A stretch of 35,891 bases of DNA, from assembly GCA_013361925.1 (NCBI GenBank), contig JABFXD010000653.1, positions 1-35,891 on the forward strand, given 5' to 3'. A model generated the notes under the pieces. That model was not told the origin of the DNA and searched no databases. It was given only the letters and a program-made list of their open reading frames with translations. This document shows, one piece after another, positions 12,378 to 20,209 of this stretch (positions are counted from its first letter, which is position 1; the number at the start of each line of letters is the position of its first letter). This DNA comes from Streptomyces sp. Lineage in GTDB: Bacteria > Actinomycetota > Actinomycetes > Streptomycetales > Streptomycetaceae. Made by a program: the position numbers and the translations under genes.

Positions 12378-13136
12378 GTGAGCACCGACACGCCGCTGTA
12401 CCTACGCGTCGCGGACGACCTCCGTGCACGCATCGAGTCCGGCGAGCTGCAACCGGGCAGCCGCCTCCCCTCCGTCGCCGAGCTGATCCAGCAGTACGGC
12501 GGCAGCAACAGCGTGGCGAGCCGCGCCTACCGGCTGCTCGTGGATGAGGGCCTGGTCGTCTCCCGCCACGGCGCCGGCCACTACGTCCGCGGCCACGACA
12601 CCCCCGACCTCCTCGTCCGCCAGCACCGGCGCCGCAGCGAGGACAGCCCCTTCGCCGAGGGGGCTGCGCGGCAGGGGTCTGTGGGTACGTGGCAGCACGA
12701 CTCCACGACGGAGAAGGCGAGTGCTGCGGTCGCGGCCCGGCTCGGCCTCGCCGAGGGTGAGCCGGTCATGCACACCTCGTACGTCTACCTCGCCGACGAC
12801 AAGCCGGTGCAGCTGGCCGAGTCGTGGGAGCCGCTCGCCCTCACGGGCCAGTCGCTGATCGCGCTTCCCGAGGTCGGGCCGTACGCGGGCGTCGGGGTGG
12901 CCGCGCGGATGCGGGTCATCTCCATCGAGGTCGGCGACCCGGTGGAACGGGTGCGGGCGAGGCAGGCCACGCGGCAGGAGGCGCAGGCCCTCGGCATGAC
13001 GCCGCCCGGACCGGTCCTCGCGATCGAGCGGACCTACTACGACCAGGCCACCGGCCGCCCCGTCGAGACCGCGGACATCGTCATGCGCGGGGACCGGTGG
13101 CTGTCGGTGTACGGGCAGGCCCCCGCCGCCACCTGA
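12378..13136 (+). CDS. GntR-family regulator, HutC/UTRA type
   Basis: A 252-residue protein from GTG 12378 behind GGAAGGGAG. Residues 5-75 are the GntR winged helix: LYLRVADDLRARIESGELQP, GSRLPSVAELIQQYGGSNSV and AYRLLVDEGLVVSRHGAGHY. Residues about 105-245 are a UTRA ligand-binding domain (LGLAEGEPVMHTSYVYLADD, AESWEPLALTG, ALGMTPPGPVLAIERTYYD). UTRA regulators release DNA on binding a small ligand, often a sugar, histidine derivative or fatty acid. It is divergent from four tiny genes with a double operator between, and its stop abuts the fiber gene stop end to end. Confidence 0.9.
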   Translation: MSTDTPLYLRVADDLRARIESGELQPGSRLPSVAELIQQYGGSNSVASRAYRLLVDEGLVVSRHGAGHYVRGHDTPDLLVRQHRRRSEDSPFAEGAARQGSVGTWQHDSTTEKASAAVAARLGLAEGEPVMHTSYVYLADDKPVQLAESWEPLALTGQSLIALPEVGPYAGVGVAARMRVISIEVGDPVERVRARQATRQEAQALGMTPPGPVLAIERTYYDQATGRPVETADIVMRGDRWLSVYGQAPAAT

Positions 13137-14276
13137 TCAGGCAGGGGCGGGGCCCATGTTGGCTACGAAGACGGCACCGGAGTAGCCGGGGCCGCCGCCG
13201 AAGTACACCTTCTGCGTCGTGCCGTCCGCGCTGTTGCCCCTGTACGCGAGCACGATCTTCGCGTTGCCTGAGCCGTCGACTTCGCCCGACTGCACGACGA
13301 ACTGCCGCAGGCCCGCCTCGCCCGCGAACGCGCTCTGCGGGTACAGCGGGGCGTACCCGTCCGCCTCTGGCGTCGAGGTGCCTGAGCTGACGTACCGCGA
13401 GACGCCGCCCGCCGCAGCCTTGATCCCCAGATCAAGAACGATCCCGTACGTGCGGAGGAACGAGACCGAGAACCAGAGCCGGTCACCGACGGCCGCAGGA
13501 ATCGCCGTGCCGATCTCGACGCCGCCCGACGTGGTGACGATCGCCCACCCTGCCACCACAGGCGGCACGATGATCTGCTGGTCGATCCGGCCGTCGAGGC
13601 TGACGATCGAAGAGCCGCCCCCGCCCTCGGCAACCACGCGGTCGACGTACGCCTTCCGGGTCAGTTGGTTGTCGAACTCGGGGTCGAACCCCGGACCGAG
13701 AGGAATCCTCTGGCCGAAGTTCTTCTCGCCGTCAACGACTTGATCGCCGGTCAGCAGGACCACGCCGTCGAGGGACGGAGAGGTGCCCGGCTCGCCCTGC
13801 GGTCCTGCCGGTCCGGTCGGCCCCTCTGGTCCCTGCTGTCCGGTGGCCCCTGCGGGTCCAGTTGTGCCCGTTGCTCCGGTGGGTCCGGCGGGGCCCTGCG
13901 GTCCGGCGGGTCCGGGCACGAGGACGTACTCCCCGTCGTCGGCCGTCGCCGGGATCAGCTCGGACAGGTCCACCGTGCCGTAGCTCTTCGGCAGGGACAC
14001 GTACAGGTCGACACCTCCGCCAAGATCCAGACGGTACGTCCACCCCGTCGGCGTGAACCCGTCGGCGTCGTTCGCCACCAGGACCACAGACCACGCCCCA
14101 CCTGCGTCCGGAGTCACGACGACGGGTTCGTCATTGCGGACGACGACGCCCCACTGCGCGCCGACGACGCGCGTCGGAGTAGGCCGGATCTTCACCGGCA
14201 GTAGACGGCCCTCGCCGTCCGCGAGCGTCTGGTGTCCGGTCAGGGTGACGGTCTGCACCCCAGAAGGAAACGCCAT
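13137..14276 (-). CDS. Tail fiber with collagen-like repeats
   Basis: A 379-residue protein. Residues 1-120 are a beta-rich attachment domain ([38 protein letters not shown]). Residues about 121-166 are Gly-X-Y triplets ([16 protein letters not shown] and on), about 15 repeats that would form a collagen-like triple helix. A linker with [16 protein letters not shown] precedes a C-terminal beta-rich domain, probably trimeric and receptor-binding. It is downstream of the lysis genes, the last late gene before the attachment region. Confidence 0.8.
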   Translation of the reverse strand: MAFPSGVQTVTLTGHQTLADGEGRLLPVKIRPTPTRVVGAQWGVVVRNDEPVVVTPDAGGAWSVVLVANDADGFTPTGWTYRLDLGGGVDLYVSLPKSYGTVDLSELIPATADDGEYVLVPGPAGPQGPAGPTGATGTTGPAGATGQQGPEGPTGPAGPQGEPGTSPSLDGVVLLTGDQVVDGEKNFGQRIPLGPGFDPEFDNQLTRKAYVDRVVAEGGGGSSIVSLDGRIDQQIIVPPVVAGWAIVTTSGGVEIGTAIPAAVGDRLWFSVSFLRTYGIVLDLGIKAAAGGVSRYVSSGTSTPEADGYAPLYPQSAFAGEAGLRQFVVQSGEVDGSGNAKIVLAYRGNSADGTTQKVYFGGGPGYSGAVFVANMGPAPA

Positions 14277-14280
14277 GGGG

Positions 14281-14682
14281 TCACACTCCAGTTCGCATGT
14301 GCTCGCGCACGAGGTCGTGAATGTCGTCCGACTCGGGCGCGTTACCCCGCTCCCGCATACGACCGATCAGCTTCTCCACAGTCCACGAGTAGGCGCGCAG
14401 CAGCGCCGACATGGTGTCGATACGCTGCGTCTGCTCCTCGATCTTCCGGTCCTGCTGGCCTATCCGCCGGTCCAACCCCTCGCGGATCTCCCTGAACGCG
14501 GCGAGATCCTGCGCCCGTTGTGCTGGCTCGGCGGCGACGTTGGCCGCCGTTCGCTGCGCTTCGGCCGTCGTGAGCGCCGCCGCCTTCGTGGCGCGCGCTG
14601 CGAACAGGCCACTCCCCAGCAGCGCGAGCGCTCCGAGAATCGACCCCGCGATCCCTGCGGCAACCCCCCACGATCCGCTCAC
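14281..14682 (-). CDS. Membrane protein with coiled coil, lysis cassette (133 aa)
   Basis: GTG at 14682 overlaps the previous stop (GTGA). One N-terminal membrane segment (GVAAGIAGSILGALALLGSG) is followed by a long helix with heptads (FREIREGLDRRIGQQDRKIE, QTQRIDTMSALLRAY). The layout (single anchor, soluble coiled coil) resembles phage holin partners or spanin-like proteins, but the host is Gram-positive, so an accessory lysis or holin-regulator role is only a suggestion. Confidence 0.65.
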   Translation of the reverse strand: MSGSWGVAAGIAGSILGALALLGSGLFAARATKAAALTTAEAQRTAANVAAEPAQRAQDLAAFREIREGLDRRIGQQDRKIEEQTQRIDTMSALLRAYSWTVEKLIGRMRERGNAPESDDIHDLVREHMRTGV

Positions 14683-15110
14683 GGTCTCTCCCCACGTGCA
14701 AGGTGGGGCATCTCGTACTCCGGCACGGACGCAGCCCACAGGATCATTCCGACGTGGCTGGTGGCGTACCAGCCGAAGATCGCCAACCCGCGCGGGAAAT
14801 CACCCGCCGCGGCCCCCCACAAAAACGCGGACCCCCACACGAACGGCGGCACCAGCGCAGCGATAAACCCCCACCGGTCCCGGCCGATCCGCAGCCACGC
14901 CGACCCGAACGTGACCGCACCACACACCACCCACAGCGACGCCCAACAGCGCAGGTCCGCCCACCGGGTCAGCGCCTCCAGCCCCTGCGGGTTCGGCGCC
15001 GGGCTCAGGATGTAGCCGAGGCCGAAGCACACCTTGCCCGTGCCAAGGAGCACGAGCGCTGCACCGCGGCGGCCCAAGCGCTGGCCGAGCCGCCGAGCCG
15101 CCGCGCGCAT
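14679..15110 (-). CDS. Four-helix membrane protein in lysis cassette (143 aa)
   Basis: ATG at 15110 overlaps the holin stop (TGATG). After a basic N-terminus there are about four hydrophobic segments (ALVLLGTGKVCFGLGYIL, WASLWVVCGAVTFGSAWL, FIAALVPPFVWGSAFLWG, AIFGWYATSHVGMILWAA). It lies between a holin-like gene and a one-pass protein, so it may be a second holin or an antiholin. No family recognised. Confidence 0.65.
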   Translation of the reverse strand: MRAAARRLGQRLGRRGAALVLLGTGKVCFGLGYILSPAPNPQGLEALTRWADLRCWASLWVVCGAVTFGSAWLRIGRDRWGFIAALVPPFVWGSAFLWGAAAGDFPRGLAIFGWYATSHVGMILWAASVPEYEMPHLARGERP

Positions 15111-15292
15111 CAGACCGTCGTCTTCGGCTTGTTGGGCACCGCGTAGACGATGCCCCACGCCCCGAGGACAGCGAGCGCTATCGTCACGCCCTCCCCAGTG
15201 GTGAGGACGTTGTCCTGCACGGCGGTTACCGCCGCGGTTGCACCGGCCGCGATCCCCGCGGTGATGGACTTGGCGATGCTGGAGATTCTCAT
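15110..15292 (-). CDS. Holin-like small membrane protein (60 aa)
   Basis: ATG at 15292, seven bases after the end of the amidase gene. Two hydrophobic segments (ITAGIAAGATAAVTAV and VTIALAVLGAWGIVYAV) are separated by QDNVLTTGEG, with a basic C-terminus (PNKPKTTV). Size, topology and place next to the endolysin match small actinophage holins, which form membrane pores that release the endolysin. Confidence 0.75.
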   Translation of the reverse strand: MRISSIAKSITAGIAAGATAAVTAVQDNVLTTGEGVTIALAVLGAWGIVYAVPNKPKTTV

Positions 15293-15299
15293 GGGTGCC

Positions 15300-16076
15300 T
15301 CACTTCGATTCGAGGGCAGCGATCCGCTTGCCCTGCTTGGCGACGGTCTTCTCCAGAGCGGAGAGCCGCTGTTCGGTGGTCGGCTTGGGCGTCGGTGTCG
15401 GAGCCGGGGAGGACGTCGGCGGCGACCACGACGCCGCGTGCTTCAACCGCTCGGCCACGTCGGCGCGGAACTGCTTGCCGCTGAACTCGAACCGGCCACG
15501 CGTGCCGTACCCCTCAACAGGCCCGCGCGGGTCGACCTTCCCCTCGACGGACGTCTCCTTGTGCAGCCCGCACGACTCGGCAGACCAGCCGTGATGACGG
15601 CACACGGCCGCGTTGATCCGCACCCACGCGTCGTACTGCCCCCGCGGATACACGTCCTTCCCGTCGCCGAGGTTCTCCGTCTCGACCCCGTAGGCGACGT
15701 CGTTCCCGTCGATCGTGCCCGACGACTTGGCGGGCGCCGGGTGCGTCGTCTTCTCGTCGAGGAACGAGGTGTAGGCGTTGGCCGCCATCAGCCCGGCGTG
15801 GTTCGCCCGGCCCGCGCTGCACATCGTGGCGACGCCCGACTTGGCGAGGTAGACGTGCGCGAGCGGCGCCGGAAGTCCGGCCACGCCGTTCTTCGCCACG
15901 GTGTCCCGCGCGCTCAGGCCTGCGGTGTGGTGGTTGAGGAACATGTGGACCGGGCCGAACGTCTTGCCGGTCTCGTCGTCCCTCTCCCGCGTGCGCCAGC
16001 CGGGGTACTCGGAGACGCTGACGCCCTCGGCCTTGAGTATCTTCAGCCACTGGTCAGGGGTGAGTGGAGGTGCCAT
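15300..16076 (-). CDS. Endolysin: N-acetylmuramoyl-L-alanine amidase (Amidase_2/PGRP type)
   Basis: A 258-residue protein. Zinc-amidase features: NHHTAG with His49/His50, a GRANHAG motif (His93), VETEN (Glu132/Glu134), and HKE (His172) before DPRG (Asp182). It cuts the bond between muramic acid and the stem peptide of the cell wall. The catalytic domain spans residues about 25-215. A Pro/Thr-rich linker (PPTSSPAPTPTPKPTTEQ) leads to a C-terminal coiled coil (RLSALEKTVAKQGKRIAALE) that may oligomerise or bind the wall. No signal peptide, so export needs the holin. Confidence 0.9.
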   Translation of the reverse strand: MAPPLTPDQWLKILKAEGVSVSEYPGWRTRERDDETGKTFGPVHMFLNHHTAGLSARDTVAKNGVAGLPAPLAHVYLAKSGVATMCSAGRANHAGLMAANAYTSFLDEKTTHPAPAKSSGTIDGNDVAYGVETENLGDGKDVYPRGQYDAWVRINAAVCRHHGWSAESCGLHKETSVEGKVDPRGPVEGYGTRGRFEFSGKQFRADVAERLKHAASWSPPTSSPAPTPTPKPTTEQRLSALEKTVAKQGKRIAALESK

Positions 16077-16087
16077 GGTGCCTTCTT

Positions 16088-16570
16088 TCAGAGGAGTCGG
16101 GCGTAGCGGGGCGAGCAGCCGATGGAGCCGCCGCCGCCGTACTTGCCGCCGGTCGTAGCGCCCGCAGTCCGGCGCACCTGGATCTGCACCTTCAGCTGAT
16201 CGGCCGCCCGGTACGGGGTCAGGTCAAGGGAGAGCGCGGGGAACACGAAGCTGAAGGTGGCCGGCACCGTGCCGGACGCGGCGACGGTCGACCCCGCGAG
16301 GACGACCTGCCAGTCCCCGCCCGTGTTCGTGCTGGAGACGACGTCGCCGATCAGGACCAGGCCGAGCGCGAGGGTGGCCGAGCGCGGGCTGAGGATCGTC
16401 TCCCACACCGTGACGAACGAGGTGCTGTCCTCGTACCCCAGGCCGTTCAACGACGTCCGGAAGAAGGGCAGTTCGTCCCGCTCCCACCCGGCGCGCTGGA
16501 GCGCGGCGACCTGCTCTTGCAGCTCGGCCAGCTGCTGGAGGAAGTCCGTGGACTTGGCGACCTTGGGCAT
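16088..16570 (-). CDS. Minor tail protein (160 aa)
   Basis: Begins MPKVAKSTDFLQQLAELQEQ with a short coiled coil, then a beta-rich domain (FVTVWETILSPRSATLALGL, TFSFVFPALSLDLTPYRA, QLKVQIQVRRTAGATTGGKY) with a GGGGS-like end. It lies between two baseplate-type genes and the amidase, a usual place for small minor tail proteins. It stops one base before the previous coding end, so the late operon stays tightly packed. Confidence 0.65.
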   Translation of the reverse strand: MPKVAKSTDFLQQLAELQEQVAALQRAGWERDELPFFRTSLNGLGYEDSTSFVTVWETILSPRSATLALGLVLIGDVVSSTNTGGDWQVVLAGSTVAASGTVPATFSFVFPALSLDLTPYRAADQLKVQIQVRRTAGATTGGKYGGGGSIGCSPRYARLL

Positions 16571-16571
16571 G

Positions 16572-17780
16572 TCACGCCGCCACGCAGGTCAGACGGACAC
16601 GCTCGGGCCCGTTCACGCTGGTGTTCTCGATCGTCACGATCCGAAGCACGCCCTCGCGTCCGTTCGGTGACTGCGGCTCGGGGTCGATCACGAACAGGGC
16701 CTCGTCGCCGACGGAGTACGAGCCGAACTCGGGGTCGCCGTCCGCGCTCACCTCGAAGGTGGGCTGCGTCGTGTACTGGCTGCGCGCGGTGAGGTCAGCG
16801 TTGGTGAGGCCCTGCACCTGCGCCTCGTCCGTGAGGTCGCCGTACGACTCGACGCCTTCGAGGAGCGGCCACCCGGAATCGATCAGGTCCTGCGCCGCCG
16901 CCGTCTTCACGATCTTCGCCTCGCCCGAGCCCGCGCCGAGCCCGGACATCTCCGTGACCAGCGACGTCCCGTCTTCGGGCCAGTCGTAGCTGAGGATCGA
17001 CCCGTACCCGCCGCCCTTCGAGAACACGAGGCCGCTCTCCGCCGCGGTCCGGCCGCGCCGCGGGAACCACGTCTTCGCCCGCCGATACCGCACCGGCGCC
17101 TGATTGTTGGCCGCCGACGTCCAGCCCACCTCGATCGTGAAGTCGAACCCGTTGTCGGCCGCAGCGAGTTCGCTGATCGACTTGTAGATCTCCGGGCGCT
17201 CGTACCCGAAGTACGTGACGGTGCGCGTGATCCCGTGCCCCGGCGACGTGAGCGGGTTGATGTCGATGTTGATGTTGCCGCCAGGCTGGTCATTGGCGTA
17301 CCGCAGCAGGCTCCAGACGATGAACTTCTGGTCGGCGTACAGTCGCTGCCCGCCGAAGTCCACGAAGGCCGGATCGATCAGCAGGCTCGTGTCCGTGGAC
17401 AGTGTCTTCTTCACGTACCGGTGCTGGAAGTACGACAGGAACTCGGACGCCTGGATGCTCTTGCCGCCCGCCGTGTCCTCCCGGGTCCACACAATGCCGC
17501 CCCACACGAGGACCCCGTCCCTGTCCACGTACACCGCGGTCCGGCCCGGCGTGCACGCCGTCTCCGGGTCCAAGGGGAACGTCTCGTCGTTGTAGGGCAC
17601 CGCCGCCCGCAGCGTCCCGATCCCGTTCAGCTCGAAGCTGTACGAGACGTTCGAGAGCGGGAGCTCGGCGAGGAGTGTGTCCGTGCGCAGGTCGCAGAAC
17701 AGGTACGTGTACGTGTGCTCGGGCTGCTCGCTCGCCGCCGCGAACAGCTGCGCAGACAGCGCCGTCAAGTCGGCCGTCAT
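16572..17780 (-). CDS. Minor tail / tail-tip protein (Gp37-like)
   Basis: A 402-residue product with ATG at 17780 overlapping the upstream stop (ATGA). It has the layout of tail-tip proteins of actinophages: SFELNGIGTLRAAVPYNDET, then AVYVDRDGVLVWGGIVWTRE, SEFLSYFQHRYVKKTLSTDT, and a C-terminal SYSVGDEALFVIDPEPQSPN and VRLTCVAA. This resembles ReqiPepy6 Gp37-like proteins that sit at the distal tail (recalled, not searched). No peptidase motif seen. Confidence 0.75.
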   Translation of the reverse strand: MTADLTALSAQLFAAASEQPEHTYTYLFCDLRTDTLLAELPLSNVSYSFELNGIGTLRAAVPYNDETFPLDPETACTPGRTAVYVDRDGVLVWGGIVWTREDTAGGKSIQASEFLSYFQHRYVKKTLSTDTSLLIDPAFVDFGGQRLYADQKFIVWSLLRYANDQPGGNINIDINPLTSPGHGITRTVTYFGYERPEIYKSISELAAADNGFDFTIEVGWTSAANNQAPVRYRRAKTWFPRRGRTAAESGLVFSKGGGYGSILSYDWPEDGTSLVTEMSGLGAGSGEAKIVKTAAAQDLIDSGWPLLEGVESYGDLTDEAQVQGLTNADLTARSQYTTQPTFEVSADGDPEFGSYSVGDEALFVIDPEPQSPNGREGVLRIVTIENTSVNGPERVRLTCVAA

Positions 17781-18868
17781 GCGATCGGCTCCACGATCAG
17801 CTGCCCGTCCGAGCAGTTCGTGACCGTGCCGATCGTGCCGACACTGGAGAACTGGTACTGAGGGGTGATCGTCAGCGAGGCGCCCGGCGTGAGCCCGGAC
17901 CGGACCACAGACCGCGAAGCGTACGAGCGGGTGCCCGCCGTCGACACCGCGTTCTTGATACCGCCGCCCTCGGTCAGCGCACCCGACGCCCGCCACAACA
18001 CCCACGCCGTGGACGCCGAGGTGTTCGTGTTCACCAGGGCCGCGCCAACCGTGATGCGCACCATGCCCGACGGCGGCACCGTGATCGTGACCGGCGGCCA
18101 CTGACCCGACGTAAAGTCCGTCACCGCGCCCGTCACCGGCGAGGCCGGCAGACTCACCTGATCCGACGACGACGGCCGCACGACCTCACGGACCTGACGC
18201 TTCGTACCTGCCTGCTGCCCGACCTCGAACAGATCCGTGTCGGTCTGGTAGACCACCTGCCCCGGATGCAGCCGAGTAGGGGCGGCACTGCTGCTCACGG
18301 GAACGATGCCGCCCGCGGCCACGGTGTAGTTGCGGACGTCGGTGATGTTGCCCGTGGCTACGCTCGTCTGCGACGGGCCGACCGCGATGTCCGCGAGAAC
18401 CTGCGCGTTCGCCGGGAGCGTGCCCCGCACCGTCGCGCCAGCCGACGCGGCATACGGACCCTGAATGACCTCAAGGCGCCACTCATTCGCGGCGCCCGCG
18501 TACTCGCCGTCGTAGACGCTCGCGACAATCGTGTCCTTGCGGAACTGGCCGGCACCACCGGCCGCGGCGATCGTCAGGGTGTAGTCCGCGTCGTTGACGC
18601 ACACGTACGTGCCGACGCCGCCGGTGTCGTGCTGGTCGATGAACGCGTACCCCGCGGACACGATCACCGTCATGTTCGGCGTGGCCGCTGCGCGCACCTT
18701 CAGCTGGTAGTTGGTGTACGACGGCTTCACGCCCTGCCGGATCCGCATCGGTGTCGCCTCGTCCACGGCAAAGCCGGGGTACGACAGCAGCGACGCGATC
18801 ACCAGTCGGTCGCTTCGGGCCGGGTAGCTACCGGCCTGCATCCAGGTCGGCGGGTTGATCGGGGCCAC
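17777..18868 (-). CDS. Minor tail protein, baseplate/receptor-binding candidate (363 aa)
   Basis: GTG at 18868 with a strong AAGGAGG. The N-terminal 165 residues (WMQAGSYPARSDRLVIASLL, SYTNYQLKVRAAATPNMTVI, FRKDTIVASVYDGEYAG) resemble the domain seen in baseplate upper proteins that carry receptor-binding heads. A middle strip (GQVVYQTDTDLFEVGQQAGT) leads to a C-terminal beta-sandwich (SLTITPQYQFSSVG). Located between the distal tail protein and the Gp37-like protein. Confidence 0.7.
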   Translation of the reverse strand: MAPINPPTWMQAGSYPARSDRLVIASLLSYPGFAVDEATPMRIRQGVKPSYTNYQLKVRAAATPNMTVIVSAGYAFIDQHDTGGVGTYVCVNDADYTLTIAAAGGAGQFRKDTIVASVYDGEYAGAANEWRLEVIQGPYAASAGATVRGTLPANAQVLADIAVGPSQTSVATGNITDVRNYTVAAGGIVPVSSSAAPTRLHPGQVVYQTDTDLFEVGQQAGTKRQVREVVRPSSSDQVSLPASPVTGAVTDFTSGQWPPVTITVPPSGMVRITVGAALVNTNTSASTAWVLWRASGALTEGGGIKNAVSTAGTRSYASRSVVRSGLTPGASLTITPQYQFSSVGTIGTVTNCSDGQLIVEPIA

Positions 18869-18883
18869 CGTGGGCCTCCTTTC

Positions 18884-20209
18884 TCACAGGCTGGTGTCGC
18901 GCCAGGTGACGGTCAGCAGGGACGTTTGACCGGGCGCGCCGGGTAGGGCGCTGCCTCGGTAGGCGAGTTCGTTGGAGCCGGGTTCGAGGACGGGCCACAC
19001 CGACCCGGCGCGGACCCACGAGCGGCGCGGCGCCGAGCCGCCGAGGAGGACCGCCCGGGACCGGGTGTCGATCAGCAGGTACTCGCCCGCCTGCAAGCTG
19101 GCGTCGAGCTGGAGGATGCCGCCCGTGGTGACGTCCTCGATCGCGGGGGAGGCGACCGGGCCGTCCAGCCGCAGCACCGGATACGCCGCCGAGGCGCCGT
19201 CGTTGACCGCGGTCAGCCGTCCAGAGGTGCCCGCGACGCCGTACGTACGGAACCCGGAGGCGACGTCTTGCAGGAAGTACACGTCGTCCACGAACAGCAC
19301 GTCGGTGGCGGGCGGCGTGGACGGCACGGTCGGGGCGAGCTGTCCGAACGCGGCCCCGACCGGGGCGTTGAACCCCGCATTGAGCTGAGTCCACGTGTTC
19401 GCCGCGACCGCCACCGCGTTGGTACTGGTCGACATGTAGGTGTGCGAGGCGTTGTACCAGTTGACGTTCAGCGCCACGCTGCGGGCGGTGACGCACCTGA
19501 GCCAGCCCTGCGCCCGGTAGTTCTGCCCGGCCACCACCGCGAACTGCTCGGACTCGGCACGCGGCGAGGGACTCGTGCCGTTCGGGGTCAGCTGCATCGA
19601 CCACGACCCGGAGTGGGCCTGCGTACTGACGCGCGCGATCGCCCCAGTGTTGCCCGTCCAGTTGGACAGGTCCGTCTCGAAGGTGCCGTTGGCGTTCAGG
19701 GCGGTCGGCGTGACGCCGTAGACGAGCGGGTACGAGCGGCCGGCCGCCGGACTGTACGCCGTCGTCGAGGCCGACTTCTCGTCCAGGCCGTACAGGTAGG
19801 GGTCGGCGCAGTAGAACTCCAGCACCGCCTCGCCGATCGACCAGAGGTACTCGGCGTCGTAGGGGAGCGACCGCTTGCGGACCTTCGCCCACACGAGAAC
19901 GTCTTGGTCGAGGAACTGGAGCGGCTGTGGCTGCCGCTGTGGCTGCGTCGCGTTCCGAAGGGCGAGAGTCAGCGCGCGCAGATCGTCGGGGCTCGCGCCC
20001 CTCAATCCGAGCTTGATCGGAATGGTGCGGGCCTCGGTCCAGTCCGGGCCCGTGTAGTCACCGTGCTGCCCCGGCCGCTCCACGTCTTCCGACCGGATAC
20101 CGGGCAGGTCGTCGAGGCCCTCGATCGCCGTCACGTGGTACTGCGAGCCGGGGCCGAAGGTGAGGTCGCCCCACTGGACACGGCCGAGCTTCTGCTGCGC
20201 CACCGTCAC
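18884..20209 (-). CDS. Distal tail protein (Dit-like) with carbohydrate-binding insertion
   Basis: A 441-residue product from a GTG at 20209 that overlaps the tape-measure stop (GTGA). Residues 1-130 are Dit-like: GRVQWGDLTFGPGSQYHV, GDYTGPDWTEARTIPIKLGL, LYGLDEKSA after a strand/helix belt. Residues about 165-310 form a jelly-roll module: NGTFETDLSNWTGNTGAIAR, AHSGSWSMQLTPNG, a long NYRAQGWLRCVTARSVALNV region, resembling carbohydrate-binding modules of the CBM4/9 type. The C-terminus is again Dit-like. It links tape measure to baseplate and may help recognise host wall sugars. Confidence 0.75.
   Translation of the reverse strand: MTVAQQKLGRVQWGDLTFGPGSQYHVTAIEGLDDLPGIRSEDVERPGQHGDYTGPDWTEARTIPIKLGLRGASPDDLRALTLALRNATQPQRQPQPLQFLDQDVLVWAKVRKRSLPYDAEYLWSIGEAVLEFYCADPYLYGLDEKSASTTAYSPAAGRSYPLVYGVTPTALNANGTFETDLSNWTGNTGAIARVSTQAHSGSWSMQLTPNGTSPSPRAESEQFAVVAGQNYRAQGWLRCVTARSVALNVNWYNASHTYMSTSTNAVAVAANTWTQLNAGFNAPVGAAFGQLAPTVPSTPPATDVLFVDDVYFLQDVASGFRTYGVAGTSGRLTAVNDGASAAYPVLRLDGPVASPAIEDVTTGGILQLDASLQAGEYLLIDTRSRAVLLGGSAPRRSWVRAGSVWPVLEPGSNELAYRGSALPGAPGQTSLLTVTWRDTSL

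Noticed and set aside
13780-13916. Tandem DNA repeat in the fiber gene as a separate element
   Set aside because: It is explained by the Gly-X-Y codons of the collagen-like region.
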